64,000 nt of DNA from Paenibacillus terricola (GTDB taxonomy: Bacteria > Bacillota > Bacilli > Paenibacillales > Paenibacillaceae). Location of the stretch: contig NZ_JACXZA010000001.1 in NCBI RefSeq assembly GCF_014779765.1, positions 124,001 through 188,000 of the forward strand, in the 5' to 3' direction. This document shows positions 32,985 through 42,280 of the stretch, one piece after another. The position numbers and the translations under genes were made by a program. The notes beneath the pieces are model-generated. The model did no database searches. It saw nothing but the letters and a program-made list of their open reading frames with translations, and was not told where the DNA came from. Position 1 is the stretch's first letter. Every line of letters begins with the position of its first letter.

Positions 32985-34703
32985 ATGGGGCCATTTCGAG
33001 TGGATTTCGCTATGAATCGAGGGCATGAATTGATTCTTGACCGCGAACAGCCAATTACGCGTGAAGAGCTCGATACGATGGAATTGCAAATGCTGCGCAG
33101 CAATCAAGTGCCGTTTCTGCTGCCCGTTGAATGGATTGAGATCGACGGATGCGTAACGTTCCGGTACAGCATCGAGGGCCGAAGAATGTTATCCCATCAA
33201 CTGCAGCTTCAAGCGATAACGATGCAGCAATTTTATATGTGCCTGCTCGCCATTACGGAAGCGATCGACGCCTGCAAATCCTATCTGCTAAGACCGGAGT
33301 GCTGCATGCTCGACGAGATGTATATCTTCGTAGGGGAACGTTGGGATGATGTGTCGCTCTTGTATGTTCCGTTTCGCAATAAAGAACAGGCGGCGGATGA
33401 GCTGATGGCGTTCTTACCGCTAATCATGCGTCTTGCCGCTCATGTTCAACAACTGGATGGGGATGGTTTGCAATCGATTCTAAGGCAAGTCAACGACAGC
33501 CGCAGTGTACGTCCATCTTTAATACGGACACTGCTTCAATTGATAGGCGGAGATAGCAAAGAACATCTAAAGGCAGCAACAGCCGATTCCTCCACTAACA
33601 GCCGAAGGGAGAGACCGATTGACTGGAAGACGTCGAATGCCGCTGTACCATCATCAAGTGTTAATAAAGGCGATGCGAAACAGCAATCACCGTCGGTTCT
33701 ATCCAATGAATCAAACCAAATCTATCAGTCAGGAGATTATTCCTACGGGGATGAACAGGCTATTGTTATATCTCAGCAGCAATCGGAATCTTCTTATGAT
33801 CAAACAGTCTTTGGGACGCAGCAACCGCATGAACTAAAGTTGAGCACATTGGAAGCAGATGATGAGCAAGGAGCTGGGTCGGAGCAGCAATCTCGTAACA
33901 AATGGCTGATGATAGGCGGCTCTGCAATTGCGACTGCTCTCGTATGGCGGTATACATATGCCGATCATCCCTCGTCCGGCAGCCTTATGCTAGCATCTGG
34001 TGCTACTCTCTGTGTTGCTGCAGTGCTCTTCTTCCTGCTTCGCCGTCAAAGGACCAATGATATATTAGGACAGCCGAAAGATCAGTTATCGGGTGCTATT
34101 CAAAGTGGTCGGGAAGGCGTTTCATCAGAGCTTCATTATTGGCCGGATTCACAGCTGTTGGAGCGAAGAAATGAACACGGGGAGCCGAATCGGGTTGATT
34201 CTGCCACGATTGCAGAGAAGCGGTCAGCAAATGGGTACCCAGTCGTGACGCACGGAAGAGGAGCTGAGAGCAGCGCATCTAACGTAACATCATCGACAGC
34301 TGCCGCAGTTACAGTGTGGATGGGCGGCAGTGCAGTTGATCAATCCGATAGGATGACAGATAGGTTGAAGGGACAGACAAGATGGGAAATCGAACGAGTC
34401 CTGAACGGCAAGCGAGAACAATATACACTGCCAATCGATCAAGCAGAGGCAGCGGCGTTTGTAATTGGAAGGTTCTCAGAGAAAGCAAACGTTGCAGACG
34501 ATCATCCCGGCATATCGCGTGTTCATGTTGAGTTTGACCGTTCTGGAGACGGTTATAACGTGAAAGATATGGGGTCGCGCAATGGGACGACGCTTAATGG
34601 CAGCCCCATGATCGCGTACAAAAGCTATAAGCTGAACAATGGCGACACGCTTCAGCTTGCCGGAAATGCGGGTCCCGTCTATACGGTTCGGCAGGTAGGG
34701 TAG
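32985..34703 (+). CDS. FHA-domain membrane protein at the end of the tad operon (DUF6382-like N-terminus)
   Basis: The 572-residue protein has an N-terminal globular domain of about 190 residues (DUF6382-like). A low-complexity linker follows, then two TM helices (about residues 305-350), a second linker and a C-terminal FHA domain. The FHA motif is complete: FVIGRF, GISRVHVEF and MGSRNGTTLNGSPM (about residues 490-560). FHA domains bind phosphothreonine peptides, implying kinase-linked control of the pilus machine. No Ser/Thr kinase gene is in the window. ATG 32985 follows AAAGAGGGG. Confidence 0.82.
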   Translation: MGPFRVDFAMNRGHELILDREQPITREELDTMELQMLRSNQVPFLLPVEWIEIDGCVTFRYSIEGRRMLSHQLQLQAITMQQFYMCLLAITEAIDACKSYLLRPECCMLDEMYIFVGERWDDVSLLYVPFRNKEQAADELMAFLPLIMRLAAHVQQLDGDGLQSILRQVNDSRSVRPSLIRTLLQLIGGDSKEHLKAATADSSTNSRRERPIDWKTSNAAVPSSSVNKGDAKQQSPSVLSNESNQIYQSGDYSYGDEQAIVISQQQSESSYDQTVFGTQQPHELKLSTLEADDEQGAGSEQQSRNKWLMIGGSAIATALVWRYTYADHPSSGSLMLASGATLCVAAVLFFLLRRQRTNDILGQPKDQLSGAIQSGREGVSSELHYWPDSQLLERRNEHGEPNRVDSATIAEKRSANGYPVVTHGRGAESSASNVTSSTAAAVTVWMGGSAVDQSDRMTDRLKGQTRWEIERVLNGKREQYTLPIDQAEAAAFVIGRFSEKANVADDHPGISRVHVEFDRSGDGYNVKDMGSRNGTTLNGSPMIAYKSYKLNNGDTLQLAGNAGPVYTVRQVG

Positions 34704-34726
34704 TGGAGGGGGGATATGTTTAGAAA

Positions 34727-34782
34727 AAGCACCGTTGAATGAATAGGCGCTCGTGAAGTCGGCCTATCATTCAACGGTGCTT
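34727..34782 (-). terminator. Terminator shared by FHA gene and convergent epimerase gene
   Basis: AAGCACCGTTGAAT plus ATAGGC pairs with GCCTAT plus CATTCAACGGTGCTT in a 20-bp-class stem. The T-tract (TTTTTCT) is on the minus-strand side, so it best terminates the gene at 34798. It can also stop the tad operon from the other side. Confidence 0.82.
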
Positions 34783-34797
34783 GTGCATGGGATCGAA

Positions 34798-35703
34798 TTA
34801 GGATTGTCGTGCAATGGCTTGCATCGCTTCATCTACGGTCGGATAGCGGTAACGGAACCCTGCCTCCAAAGCCTGGCGCGGCACAACGTGCTGGCCTTTC
34901 AACAGCAGGGAGGACATTTCGCCTAGAGCCGTCTTGAACACGAATGCCGGGATCGGAAACCAATGGGGACGCTTGAAGGCTCTAGAGATGGCACGTCCGA
35001 ATTGCTCATTCGTGACCGCCTCAGGAGCGCAGGCGTTAATGGTGCCAGATAGCCCTTCGGTATCGAGGCTGAATAGGATCAGCCGTACCATATCCTCAAG
35101 GTGAATCCATGGGAGCCATTGACGTCCGCTGCCAATCCGTCCGCCGACGAACAGCTTGTACGGCAGTGCCATAAGCGGGAATGCGCCGCCTTTGCCATCA
35201 ATAACGACACCGATTCGAAGCCTGACCACACGCTCCGCCTCGATCGCCTTAGCCGCTTCTTCCCACTTCAGCACGACCTGTGCGAGAAAATCGTCTGCAC
35301 TCGGCTGCGGGAGACTCGTCTCATCGAATACACCTGTCTCGGAGGAGCCGTATACGGAAATGCCGGACGCTTGTACGACAACACGAGGCTTCTCATGCTG
35401 TGCTTCGATGAGTGCGGCCGTTCCAGCGGCTGCCCGCACTCGAGATTCGATAATGCGCGCTTTGCTTGCTGCTGTCCACCGCTGGTTGATGGATTCGCCT
35501 GCTAGATTAACAATGGCATCAATGTGCCCGATCTGCCCAGGCAATGCTGCTTCTTCCCAAGATGCATAAGCGGCATCCGGTCGCTGCTTCTCGATCTGCG
35601 GGACGCGTCGTGTAATGATGACGACCTCATCGCCCCGGGCAACGAGTGCATCGACGAGTGCGTTCCCGATATAGCCGGTCCCGCCTGTTACTGCGATTCG
35701 CAT
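34798..35703 (-). CDS. TIGR01777-family NAD-dependent epimerase (YfcH-like)
   Basis: This SDR-superfamily protein of 301 residues starts with the nucleotide-binding MRIAVTGGTGYIGNALVDALV. It has the YfcH-family signatures VNLAGESINQRW, RVVVQASGISVYGSS and LPWIHLEDMVRLI. The C-terminal DUF1731-like end is FKRPHWFPIPAFVFKTALGEMSSLLL. Family members are sugar-nucleotide epimerase-like proteins of unknown substrate, sometimes linked to cell division. ATG 35703 begins the Rossmann strand; an in-frame start at 35724 would add seven residues. GGGAG lies 12 nt upstream. Confidence 0.88.
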   Translation of the reverse strand: MRIAVTGGTGYIGNALVDALVARGDEVVIITRRVPQIEKQRPDAAYASWEEAALPGQIGHIDAIVNLAGESINQRWTAASKARIIESRVRAAAGTAALIEAQHEKPRVVVQASGISVYGSSETGVFDETSLPQPSADDFLAQVVLKWEEAAKAIEAERVVRLRIGVVIDGKGGAFPLMALPYKLFVGGRIGSGRQWLPWIHLEDMVRLILFSLDTEGLSGTINACAPEAVTNEQFGRAISRAFKRPHWFPIPAFVFKTALGEMSSLLLKGQHVVPRQALEAGFRYRYPTVDEAMQAIARQS

Positions 35704-35751
35704 CCGTATACACGCTCCCGACAAGATAGGTGATCTTACTCGATTCTATTC

Positions 35752-36249
35752 TTATTCCTTGACAGCCTCGATCTTCGTCAACTGACGAGTGCTGCTGTCA
35801 CCGCTCGATTGCTCGGTATATTCGATCTTAACTTTCGAATTGCTAGGGATAGCGGATGCTTGTGCCTCCGACTGTTCCGTCAATTGATAGACGAATACGC
35901 CTTCCTCTGTCGTAATCTCCGCAGAGTGGGAGTCTGCTAATCCGTTATAGGTGCCCGTCGTTTGCTTCACTTCATTATTCGAAGCGGAAGTTGCATCTTC
36001 TGCGCCGCTGCCCGCTTGAGTTGATTGATCGCTATCGCTTGATTCCGTATCGGAATCCGAGTCTGCAGTGCCTGTCTCTGCGACGCCTGTCGATTCGCTG
36101 CCATTCGCGGAGCTTTCCACGCTGCTGCCGTTGTTCAGTGATTTGGATTTATCGCCGCAGGCTGCAGTCGTCATAAGCGCTGCTAGTAGGATGGATGCTG
36201 CAATCGTGCGCACGGTGCGGCTTTTTCTTTGCTGATTCAATACGTTCAT
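35752..36249 (-). CDS. Small lipoprotein with acidic Ser/Asp-rich linker
   Basis: The 165-residue product has a signal peptide and a lipobox at MTTAACG. A 60-residue Ser/Asp/Glu/Ala-rich linker (SDSDTESSDSDQS) leads to a compact C-terminal domain of about 75 residues (GTYNGLADSHSAEITTEEGVFVYQL to RQLTKIEAVKE) that looks like a small beta-barrel. No family is recognised. ATG 36249 follows AGGAGGT. It lies between two other minus-strand genes with 48- and 70-bp gaps. Confidence 0.72.
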   Translation of the reverse strand: MNVLNQQRKSRTVRTIAASILLAALMTTAACGDKSKSLNNGSSVESSANGSESTGVAETGTADSDSDTESSDSDQSTQAGSGAEDATSASNNEVKQTTGTYNGLADSHSAEITTEEGVFVYQLTEQSEAQASAIPSNSKVKIEYTEQSSGDSSTRQLTKIEAVKE

Positions 36250-36319
36250 GTGGTTGTACCTCCTGGCCGTTCGATTTCAGTATGTATTACCCTGCTGCGG
36301 CCCGGATTAATCGCAAGCC

Positions 36320-36754
36320 TTACTTGTTCAGCAGATGCGTGAAGGCAGAATAGTCGATTCCCCGTTTATTCAGGAAGCTGACGAGGCTTCGATAATCTCG
36401 CTTCGGCGTTGCCCGGATATAGCCTTCGATGCAGTGATCGCGCGATACTTCCGGGTCGCCTTTCTCAATGGCAACCTGTGCGATTCGTGCAGCAATCGAA
36501 TGCCGTGCAATATCGCGGAAAGCGCTTGGCACCGGCGACACGAGTTCTTCTAAGAACGATTTGGAATCGTCGCTCCACATGCCGCGGCTGCGGTCGACCC
36601 AATAATTTTGCCAATCGAGCTTCGATTTGCCGTCTCGCTTGGGCAGTACTTTAAGAAATTTGCGGAACATCATAAAGCCGCCGATCGACATGAATCCGAT
36701 CATGACGACGACCCAGAAAATAATGAAATACATGAACCAGCCTTGTCCATTCAT
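36320..36754 (-). CDS. DUF2621-like small membrane protein
   Basis: A 144-residue protein with one N-terminal TM (WFMYFIIFWVVVMIGFMSIGGFMMF). A soluble domain with LPKRDGKSKLDWQNYWVDRSRGMW and FLEELVSPVPSAFRDIARHSIAARIAQVA follows, matching the YneK/DUF2621 group found in spore-formers. The function is not known. ATG 36754 is about 9 nt after AGAGGTGA; the in-frame ATG 36763 is too close to that site. It may head a short minus-strand operon with the lipoprotein and epimerase genes. Confidence 0.7.
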   Translation of the reverse strand: MNGQGWFMYFIIFWVVVMIGFMSIGGFMMFRKFLKVLPKRDGKSKLDWQNYWVDRSRGMWSDDSKSFLEELVSPVPSAFRDIARHSIAARIAQVAIEKGDPEVSRDHCIEGYIRATPKRDYRSLVSFLNKRGIDYSAFTHLLNK

Positions 36755-36891
36755 GGTTAGCATTCACCTCTTGATGAATTATACCGTATTCCTAGATTTA
36801 TTTCGATATTGCTTGTACAATAAGGGGTGATTCAAGGTGAAACGGCTGTGCCGTTCTTTATACGGCGCTGTGCGTTTCATTCCGGAGAAAT

Positions 36892-36981
36892 ATGAGTAAA
36901 CCTCAATCGAAGCCATTCGAGGTTGAGCGACCGCGGTTAGAGGTAGGCTTTATCGCCAATAAGAATTTAAATCTTTCCTGA
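36892..36981 (+). CDS. Possible 29-residue small protein
   Basis: An ATG with GGAG 5 nt upstream opens a 29-codon frame ([20 protein letters not shown], then IANKNLNLS) ending in TGA at 36979. Composition is protein-like and polar, with no TM. It lies upstream of nfo. No family is recognised and coding status rests only on the start context, so it may not be real. Confidence 0.3.
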   Translation: MSKPQSKPFEVERPRLEVGFIANKNLNLS

Positions 36982-37076
36982 TGATTGGGAAGCTTATAAA
37001 TTCTTATGTGGTAAGCTTACGTATTACGTATGTAACTTATATAGTCTTATATTTAAGAAAGGGGCGTACAATCTCA

Positions 37077-38204
37077 ATGTTGAAAATAGGCTCCCATGTT
37101 TCATTTTCTGACAAAGGACTGCTTACGGCTGCTGAAGAAGCGGTATCCTACGGCTCCAGCTCATTCATGATTTACACAGGTGCACCGCAAAACACCCGGC
37201 GCAAGCCGATTGACACATTATATATTGAAGAAGGACGCGCAGCTATGCGCAAGGCGAATATCGACGAGATCGTCGTGCATGCGCCGTACATCGTTAACCT
37301 TGGCTCTTACAAGGACGATACGTTCGAGCTCGCCGTCAACTTTCTTCAAGAGGAAATTCGCCGCACGGACTACCTCGGCGTAAGCAATATCGTACTTCAC
37401 CCTGGTGCTTATACGGACAAGGATGCGGAGTACGGCATCAATCGGATTGCTGCAGGCCTTAACCTCGTGCTCGAAGGCACGAAGGAGACGAAGGTCAACA
37501 TCGCGCTTGAGACGATGGCGGGCAAAGGGACGGAGATCGGCCGCAGCTTCGATGAGATTGCTGCGATCATCGATAAAGTTCGCGACAACGAGCGTCTGAC
37601 GGTCTGCATGGATACGTGCCACATTCATGATGCTGGTTACGATATCGTCAATGATCTGGATGGCGTGCTCGCTGAGTTCGATCGCATTGTCGGCTTGAAT
37701 CGAATCGCTGTCGTTCACTTGAACGACAGCAAGAATCCTCGCGGCGCGGGCAAAGACCGCCATGCTCCTGTTGGCGCTGGCTGGATCGGTTATGAAGGCA
37801 TTCGCAATGTTGTTCATCACGAGGCGCTGGCTGGCCGTCCATTCATTCTGGAGACGCCATGGATCGGCAAAGACGACAAGAAAGAGCGTCCGATGTATGA
37901 AGCGGAAATCGCATTGCTTCGCGGCGATGCGGCTGAACGTTTCGGCGCATCGTACTTCGACGATGTAGAGCGTCTGCAGCGCTTCTTCTCCGACATGTCG
38001 ATCGAGGCTCGTCCATACGTTTTGAACGTGTGGGATGTACTGAAGAATGACGCTAAGGCTAAGAAAGCGGATCCGCGCGAGCCGATGGATCGTCTGTATG
38101 ATCTTATTATGGAACACAGCGTGTTCCCGGAACTGTCCGAGGAGCATATCAACCACCGTCTGATCGGTTGGTTCGCAGGCAAGGCAGCGCTCGTTAATGC
38201 GTAA
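37077..38204 (+). CDS. nfo: Endonuclease IV (AP endonuclease), long form
   Basis: The first 285 residues are a TIM-barrel AP endonuclease IV. The metal-ligand motifs are clear: [45 protein letters not shown] and [16 protein letters not shown]. It cuts DNA 5' to abasic sites in base excision repair. The product is 375 residues, about 80 longer than Bacillus Nfo. The C-terminal extension (after [17 protein letters not shown]) is mostly helical and of unknown use. ATG 37077 follows AAGAAAGGGG. Confidence 0.93.
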   Translation: MLKIGSHVSFSDKGLLTAAEEAVSYGSSSFMIYTGAPQNTRRKPIDTLYIEEGRAAMRKANIDEIVVHAPYIVNLGSYKDDTFELAVNFLQEEIRRTDYLGVSNIVLHPGAYTDKDAEYGINRIAAGLNLVLEGTKETKVNIALETMAGKGTEIGRSFDEIAAIIDKVRDNERLTVCMDTCHIHDAGYDIVNDLDGVLAEFDRIVGLNRIAVVHLNDSKNPRGAGKDRHAPVGAGWIGYEGIRNVVHHEALAGRPFILETPWIGKDDKKERPMYEAEIALLRGDAAERFGASYFDDVERLQRFFSDMSIEARPYVLNVWDVLKNDAKAKKADPREPMDRLYDLIMEHSVFPELSEEHINHRLIGWFAGKAALVNA

Positions 38205-38261
38205 TGCCTAGCTTGCAAATATTGAATTAGTAAGTGTGAGCGAGAGGATGAATGGTTCGCT

Positions 38262-39161
38262 ATGCAACAACCTTATCAACCTCAGCAGTCCCAGCAGCGC
38301 AGCGACACAAGCAAGCGCGCTCGGATGCTGATTTCCTGCCCGGATCGACCGGGCATCGTCGCGGCTGTGTCGCATTTCTTGCATGAGCACGGCGCGAACA
38401 TTGTGCAATCGGATCAGTATACGATGGATCCGGAAGGCGGCATGTTCTTCATCCGCTTTGAGTTTGATTTGAACGATATGGAGCGCGAGCTTCCGATTCT
38501 TCAAGAGGACTTCACACGGGTGGCAGACCGTTTCGAGATGAAATGGCACACATTCCGCGCAAGCCGCAAGAAACGGATCGCGATCTTCGTATCGAAGGAA
38601 GACCACTGTCTGCTCGAGCTGCTCTGGCAGTGGCAGGCGGGCGACTTGGATGCAGAGATTGCGATGGTTGTGAGTAATCATAACGATATGCGCGGCCTGG
38701 TCGAAGGCTTCGGCATTCCGTATCATCATATCCCGGTTACGGCTGATTCGAAGCCGGAAGCGGAACGCAAGCAGATGGAGCTTGTTGCGGACAAAATCGA
38801 TCTCATCGTGCTTGCGCGATACATGCAGATCATCCCGCAGAAGTTCATCGAGCAGTTCCCGAATCGTATCATTAACATTCACCACTCGTTCTTGCCGGCG
38901 TTCGTCGGAGGCAAGCCGTATCATCAAGCATATCAGCGCGGTGTGAAGATTATCGGCGCAACGGCGCATTATGTGACGGAAGAGCTCGACGGCGGCCCGA
39001 TTATCGATCAGGACGTGCAGCGTGTAACGCATCGCGACAACGTTGACAACTTGAAGCGCATCGGCCGTACGATTGAGCGAGTCGTCCTTGCTCGTGCTGT
39101 TAAATGGCACATCGAGGACAGACTTCTCGTGCATCAGAACAAGACGGTAGTGTTTAACTAA
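38262..39161 (+). CDS. purU: Formyltetrahydrofolate deformylase
   Basis: PurU hydrolyses 10-formyl-THF to formate and THF, supplying formate for purine synthesis and balancing one-carbon pools. An N-terminal ACT domain (ARMLISCPDRPGIVAAVSHFLHEHGANIVQSDQY, residues about 20-53) precedes a formyltransferase-fold catalytic domain. Motifs there are LARYMQIIP and INIHHSFLPAFVGGKPYHQAYQRGVKIIGATAHYV. A Gln-rich stretch of about 17 residues at the N-terminus (QQPYQPQQSQQ) is unusual. AGAGG precedes ATG 38262 by 10-14 nt. A terminator follows. Confidence 0.93.
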   Translation: MQQPYQPQQSQQRSDTSKRARMLISCPDRPGIVAAVSHFLHEHGANIVQSDQYTMDPEGGMFFIRFEFDLNDMERELPILQEDFTRVADRFEMKWHTFRASRKKRIAIFVSKEDHCLLELLWQWQAGDLDAEIAMVVSNHNDMRGLVEGFGIPYHHIPVTADSKPEAERKQMELVADKIDLIVLARYMQIIPQKFIEQFPNRIINIHHSFLPAFVGGKPYHQAYQRGVKIIGATAHYVTEELDGGPIIDQDVQRVTHRDNVDNLKRIGRTIERVVLARAVKWHIEDRLLVHQNKTVVFN

Positions 39162-39174
39162 AAGGGTTATAAAC

Positions 39175-39224
39175 AAGGCTGTCCCGAACGTCATTCTCCG
39201 ATAATGACTTCTGGACAGCCTTTT
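39175..39224 (+). terminator. Intrinsic terminator after purU
   Basis: AAGGCTGTCC (39175-39184) pairs with GGACAGCCTT (39213-39222), with an inner GTCAT/ATGAC stem, and is followed by TTTG. Confidence 0.8.
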
Positions 39225-39353
39225 GCTCGTTCGTATGTCATTTTGCAACAGTACCTTCATAAAGACGATTAATTCATGCTGCGTCTGGCAACGCTAATAT
39301 TGGCTGGTACTGCCGAGGCAGCATACTGCCCGGCAGCCTGTTCACATATCCAA

Positions 39354-39406
39354 GGCTCTATTGGAACGGCACTAAATTTTACACAGACGCCGCTGCCAAT
39401 AGAGCC
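39354..39406 (+). promoter_or_regulatory. Large hairpin in the 470-bp region upstream of tkt
   Basis: GGCTCTATTGG (39354-39364) and CCAATAGAGCC (39396-39406) are perfect 11-bp arms with a 31-nt loop that can pair further through GGC/GCC. ATTTTG follows. No gene lies in 39225-39691. A TATAAT at 39508-39513 with weak TTAAGC 17 bp upstream is a candidate tkt promoter. The hairpin may be a terminator or a leader element. Confidence 0.4.
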
Positions 39407-39691
39407 ATTTTGTGTGCATCTGTCAAGGTTGGTAATTATCGAACTTTACGAAAGTTTTTTATTATTTTCCGATGAACGTTCGGTTTAAGCTTGAATTTGC
39501 TCGTCTGTATAATATATTTTTATGAATGGCATCGGATATCGTAATCGCCCCGCACCGTATTTAGATATGGTAATGCACCTTGGAGAGTGGTACAATATTT
39601 CAAAGCCATTGCGCACGCTAGTACAAGCGCGCATTATCCATACAGAGAGATAATAAAGGCATTATAAAGGGCAAATAGGAGGAATTTAGCA

Positions 39692-41710
39692 ATGACAGTT
39701 ACGCAAAAGTCCATCGATCAGCTTTCGATCGACACGATTCGCACGCTGGCGATCGACGCGATCGAAAAATCGAAATCGGGCCACCCGGGCATGCCGATGG
39801 GTGCAGCGCCAATGGGCTACCAATTGTTCGCAAAAACGATGGTACACAATCCTTCGAATCCATCCTGGATTAACCGGGACCGTTTCGTCCTGTCCGCAGG
39901 CCATGGTTCGATGCTGCTTTACAGCCTTCTTCATCTGTCCGGCTACGGTCTGTCGATCGAAGAGATCAAAAACTTCCGTCAATGGGGTTCCAAGACACCT
40001 GGTCACCCAGAGTTCGGCCACACGGCAGGCGTTGACGCTACGACGGGTCCGCTCGGTCAAGGCTTTGCAATGGCTGTCGGCATGGCGATGGCGGAAGCAC
40101 AACTCGGCGCTACTTACAATAAAGACGGCTTTAAAGTCGTTGATCACTATACGTATTCCATTTGCGGCGACGGCGACCTCATGGAAGGCATCTCCCATGA
40201 AGCGGCTTCTCTCGCAGGCCACTTGAAGCTCGGAAAGCTTGTTGTACTGTTCGATTCGAACGACATCACGCTCGACGGCGAGCTGAACTTGTCGAGCTCG
40301 GAGCTCGTTCAGAAGCGTTTCGAAAGCTACGGCTGGCAAGTGCTGCGCGTAGAAGACGGCAACGATCTGGAGGCAATCTCCAAAGCAATCTCGGCAGCAC
40401 AAGCGGAAGCTTCCAAGCCAACGCTGATTGAAGTGAAGACGGTTATCGGCTACGGCAGCCCGAATAAAGGCGGCAAAGGCGGCCATGCAGGCCCGCACGG
40501 TTCCCCACTCGGTCCGGACGAGACAGTTCTGACGAAACAGTTCTACAACTGGGAGCATGAGCCGTTCACGGTTCCTGCTGAAGTATCGGCACACTTTGGC
40601 GAAGTGAAGCAAGCAGGCGAGAAAGCAAACGCTGCTTGGGACGCTGCTTTTGCACAATATAAAGAAGCTAACCCAGAACTCGCTGCACAGTTCGAAACGG
40701 CAATTGCCGGCGATCTGCCAGCAGGTTGGGACGCTGACCTTCCGGCTTACACGACGGAAGACAAGCCGCTGTCGACGCGTGTTGCTTCCGGCAACGCTCT
40801 GAACGGCCTGGCTAAGAACATTCCGAGCTTCGTGGGCGGTTCCGCTGACCTCGAAAGTTCGACGATGACGCATCTTAAAGGATTGCCGGTGTACAAAGCA
40901 GGTCAATACGACGGCCGAAACATTTACTTCGGTATTCGTGAGTTCGGTATGGCTGCTGCAATGAACGGCATCACGCTGCATGGCGGTCTCAAAGTATACG
41001 GCGGTACGTTCTTCGTATTCACCGACTACCTGCGTCCAGCAGTTCGTCTGTCGGCACTGATGAAGCTGCCAGTAACGTATGTACTGACGCACGACTCGAT
41101 CGCAGTCGGCGAAGACGGCCCTACGCACGAACCAATCGAGCAGCTTGCATCGCTGCGCATCATCCCTGACCTGACGGTTATCCGTCCGGCTGACGCTAAC
41201 GAGACGTCCGCTGCTTGGGCTTACTCGGTAGAGAACAAATCGAACCCAGTTGCGCTCGTGCTGTCGCGTCAAAACCTGCCTGTACTCGAAGGTACGGCTG
41301 ATAAAGCGCGCGAAGGCATCAAAAAAGGCGCTTACGTTATCTCCGAAGCAGCGAACGGCCAACCAGTTGCACAAATCATCGCAACGGGTTCCGAAGTTCA
41401 ACTGGCTGTAGCGGCTCAACAAGCGCTGGCTGCAGAAGGTATCCAAGTTCGCGTTATCAGCATGCCGAGCTGGGATCTGTTCGACAAGCAATCGCAGGAG
41501 TACAAAGACTCCGTATTGCTGCCGAATGTTAAAGCTCGTCTAGCAATCGAGATGGCTCATCCGTTCGGTTGGGATCGTTTCGTCGGCGACCAAGGCGCAG
41601 TACTCGGCATCAACACGTTTGGCGCATCCGCTCCTGGCGACCGCGTCATCAAAGAGTACGGCTTCACGGTTGAGAATGTTGTCAGCAAAGTTAAAGGTCT
41701 GTTGAAATAG
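39692..41710 (+). CDS. tkt: Transketolase
   Basis: This 672-residue thiamine-diphosphate enzyme transfers two-carbon units in the pentose phosphate pathway. N-terminal features are [16 protein letters not shown] and [10 protein letters not shown]-like [11 protein letters not shown]; the ThDP-binding motif is [33 protein letters not shown]. The pyrimidine domain has [18 protein letters not shown] and [15 protein letters not shown]. The C-terminal domain ends with [18 protein letters not shown] 39692 follows AGGAGG. Codon use is strongly biased to a few synonymous codons (GGC, GCA, AAA), consistent with high expression. Confidence 0.97.
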   Translation: MTVTQKSIDQLSIDTIRTLAIDAIEKSKSGHPGMPMGAAPMGYQLFAKTMVHNPSNPSWINRDRFVLSAGHGSMLLYSLLHLSGYGLSIEEIKNFRQWGSKTPGHPEFGHTAGVDATTGPLGQGFAMAVGMAMAEAQLGATYNKDGFKVVDHYTYSICGDGDLMEGISHEAASLAGHLKLGKLVVLFDSNDITLDGELNLSSSELVQKRFESYGWQVLRVEDGNDLEAISKAISAAQAEASKPTLIEVKTVIGYGSPNKGGKGGHAGPHGSPLGPDETVLTKQFYNWEHEPFTVPAEVSAHFGEVKQAGEKANAAWDAAFAQYKEANPELAAQFETAIAGDLPAGWDADLPAYTTEDKPLSTRVASGNALNGLAKNIPSFVGGSADLESSTMTHLKGLPVYKAGQYDGRNIYFGIREFGMAAAMNGITLHGGLKVYGGTFFVFTDYLRPAVRLSALMKLPVTYVLTHDSIAVGEDGPTHEPIEQLASLRIIPDLTVIRPADANETSAAWAYSVENKSNPVALVLSRQNLPVLEGTADKAREGIKKGAYVISEAANGQPVAQIIATGSEVQLAVAAQQALAAEGIQVRVISMPSWDLFDKQSQEYKDSVLLPNVKARLAIEMAHPFGWDRFVGDQGAVLGINTFGASAPGDRVIKEYGFTVENVVSKVKGLLK

Positions 41711-41727
41711 TCACACGGCTTAAGCAT

Positions 41728-41756
41728 AAGGCGCAGCGCTATCCGCGCCGCGCCTT
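41728..41756 (+). terminator. Intrinsic terminator after tkt
   Basis: AAGGCGCAGCGC (41728-41739) pairs with GCGCCGCGCCTT (41745-41756) with one mismatch and a 5-nt loop, followed by TGCTTTCTTAT. Confidence 0.72.
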
Positions 41757-41818
41757 TGCTTTCTTATAGTGCGTGTTGATCGACCTCTTATTTCATTCAT
41801 GCAAGGGAGAGTTGACTA

Positions 41819-42136
41819 ATGTCTCAGTTCGATAATGTATCGGTAGTAAAAGAAGCAAACGTGTATTTCGATGGCAAAGTAACGAGCCGCGCTGTTATTT
41901 TTGCAGATGGCACGAAGAAGACGCTCGGCATTATGATGCCAGGCGACTATGAGTTCGGTACAGACTGCATCGAAATTATGGAGATCCAGGCGGGCGACCT
42001 GAAGGTGCTGCTGCCAGGCGAGACAGAATGGTTACATATTCAAGGCAAGGGCGAGTTCACCGTACCTGCTAATACGAAATTCAAGCTTCAAATCGCAACA
42101 GTTACCGATTATATCTGCTCTTATATCCACGAGTAA
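41819..42136 (+). CDS. ppnP: Pyrimidine/purine nucleoside phosphorylase (cupin-like)
   Basis: The 105-residue single-domain protein matches PpnP (formerly DUF1255/YaiE), a small cupin that phosphorolyses many nucleosides. Recognisable segments are NVYFDGKVTSRAVIFADG, KTLGIMMPGDYEFGT and ERMEI-like IEIMEIQAGDLKVLLPG. The C-terminus FTVPANTKFKLQI is also typical. ATG 41819 follows AAGGGAGAG. It stands alone between terminator-like hairpins. Its role is presumably nucleoside salvage. Confidence 0.92.
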   Translation: MSQFDNVSVVKEANVYFDGKVTSRAVIFADGTKKTLGIMMPGDYEFGTDCIEIMEIQAGDLKVLLPGETEWLHIQGKGEFTVPANTKFKLQIATVTDYICSYIHE

Positions 42137-42201
42137 GAATGAGCAGCTGAGCTTGGTACGGCGCTAGTGGAGGAAGACGCATGAGTCGAATTCGACAGCG
42201 G

Positions 42202-42240
42202 ACGAGAAGGCCGCATGCTTGTCGCATGCGGCCTTCTCGT
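42202..42240. terminator. Long hairpin between convergent ppnP and dehydrogenase genes
   Basis: ACGAGAAGGCCGCATGC (42202-42218) pairs perfectly with its complement at 42224-42240 across TTGTC, a 17-bp stem. There is no long T-run on either side, but the position between convergent genes suggests a bidirectional terminator. Confidence 0.65.
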
Positions 42241-42280
42241 TAACCATATAAGACTTTCACTTTGCGGAACTTCATTTACT

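Noticed and set aside
39276-39488. Small plus-strand open frame upstream of tkt
   Set aside because: It crosses the large hairpin, has no ribosome binding site and no recognisable protein pattern.
39692-41491. Long minus-strand open frame (about 600 codons) opposite tkt
   Set aside because: The strong codon bias of tkt creates an antisense open frame; the product is Cys/Arg/Val-rich without any family motif.
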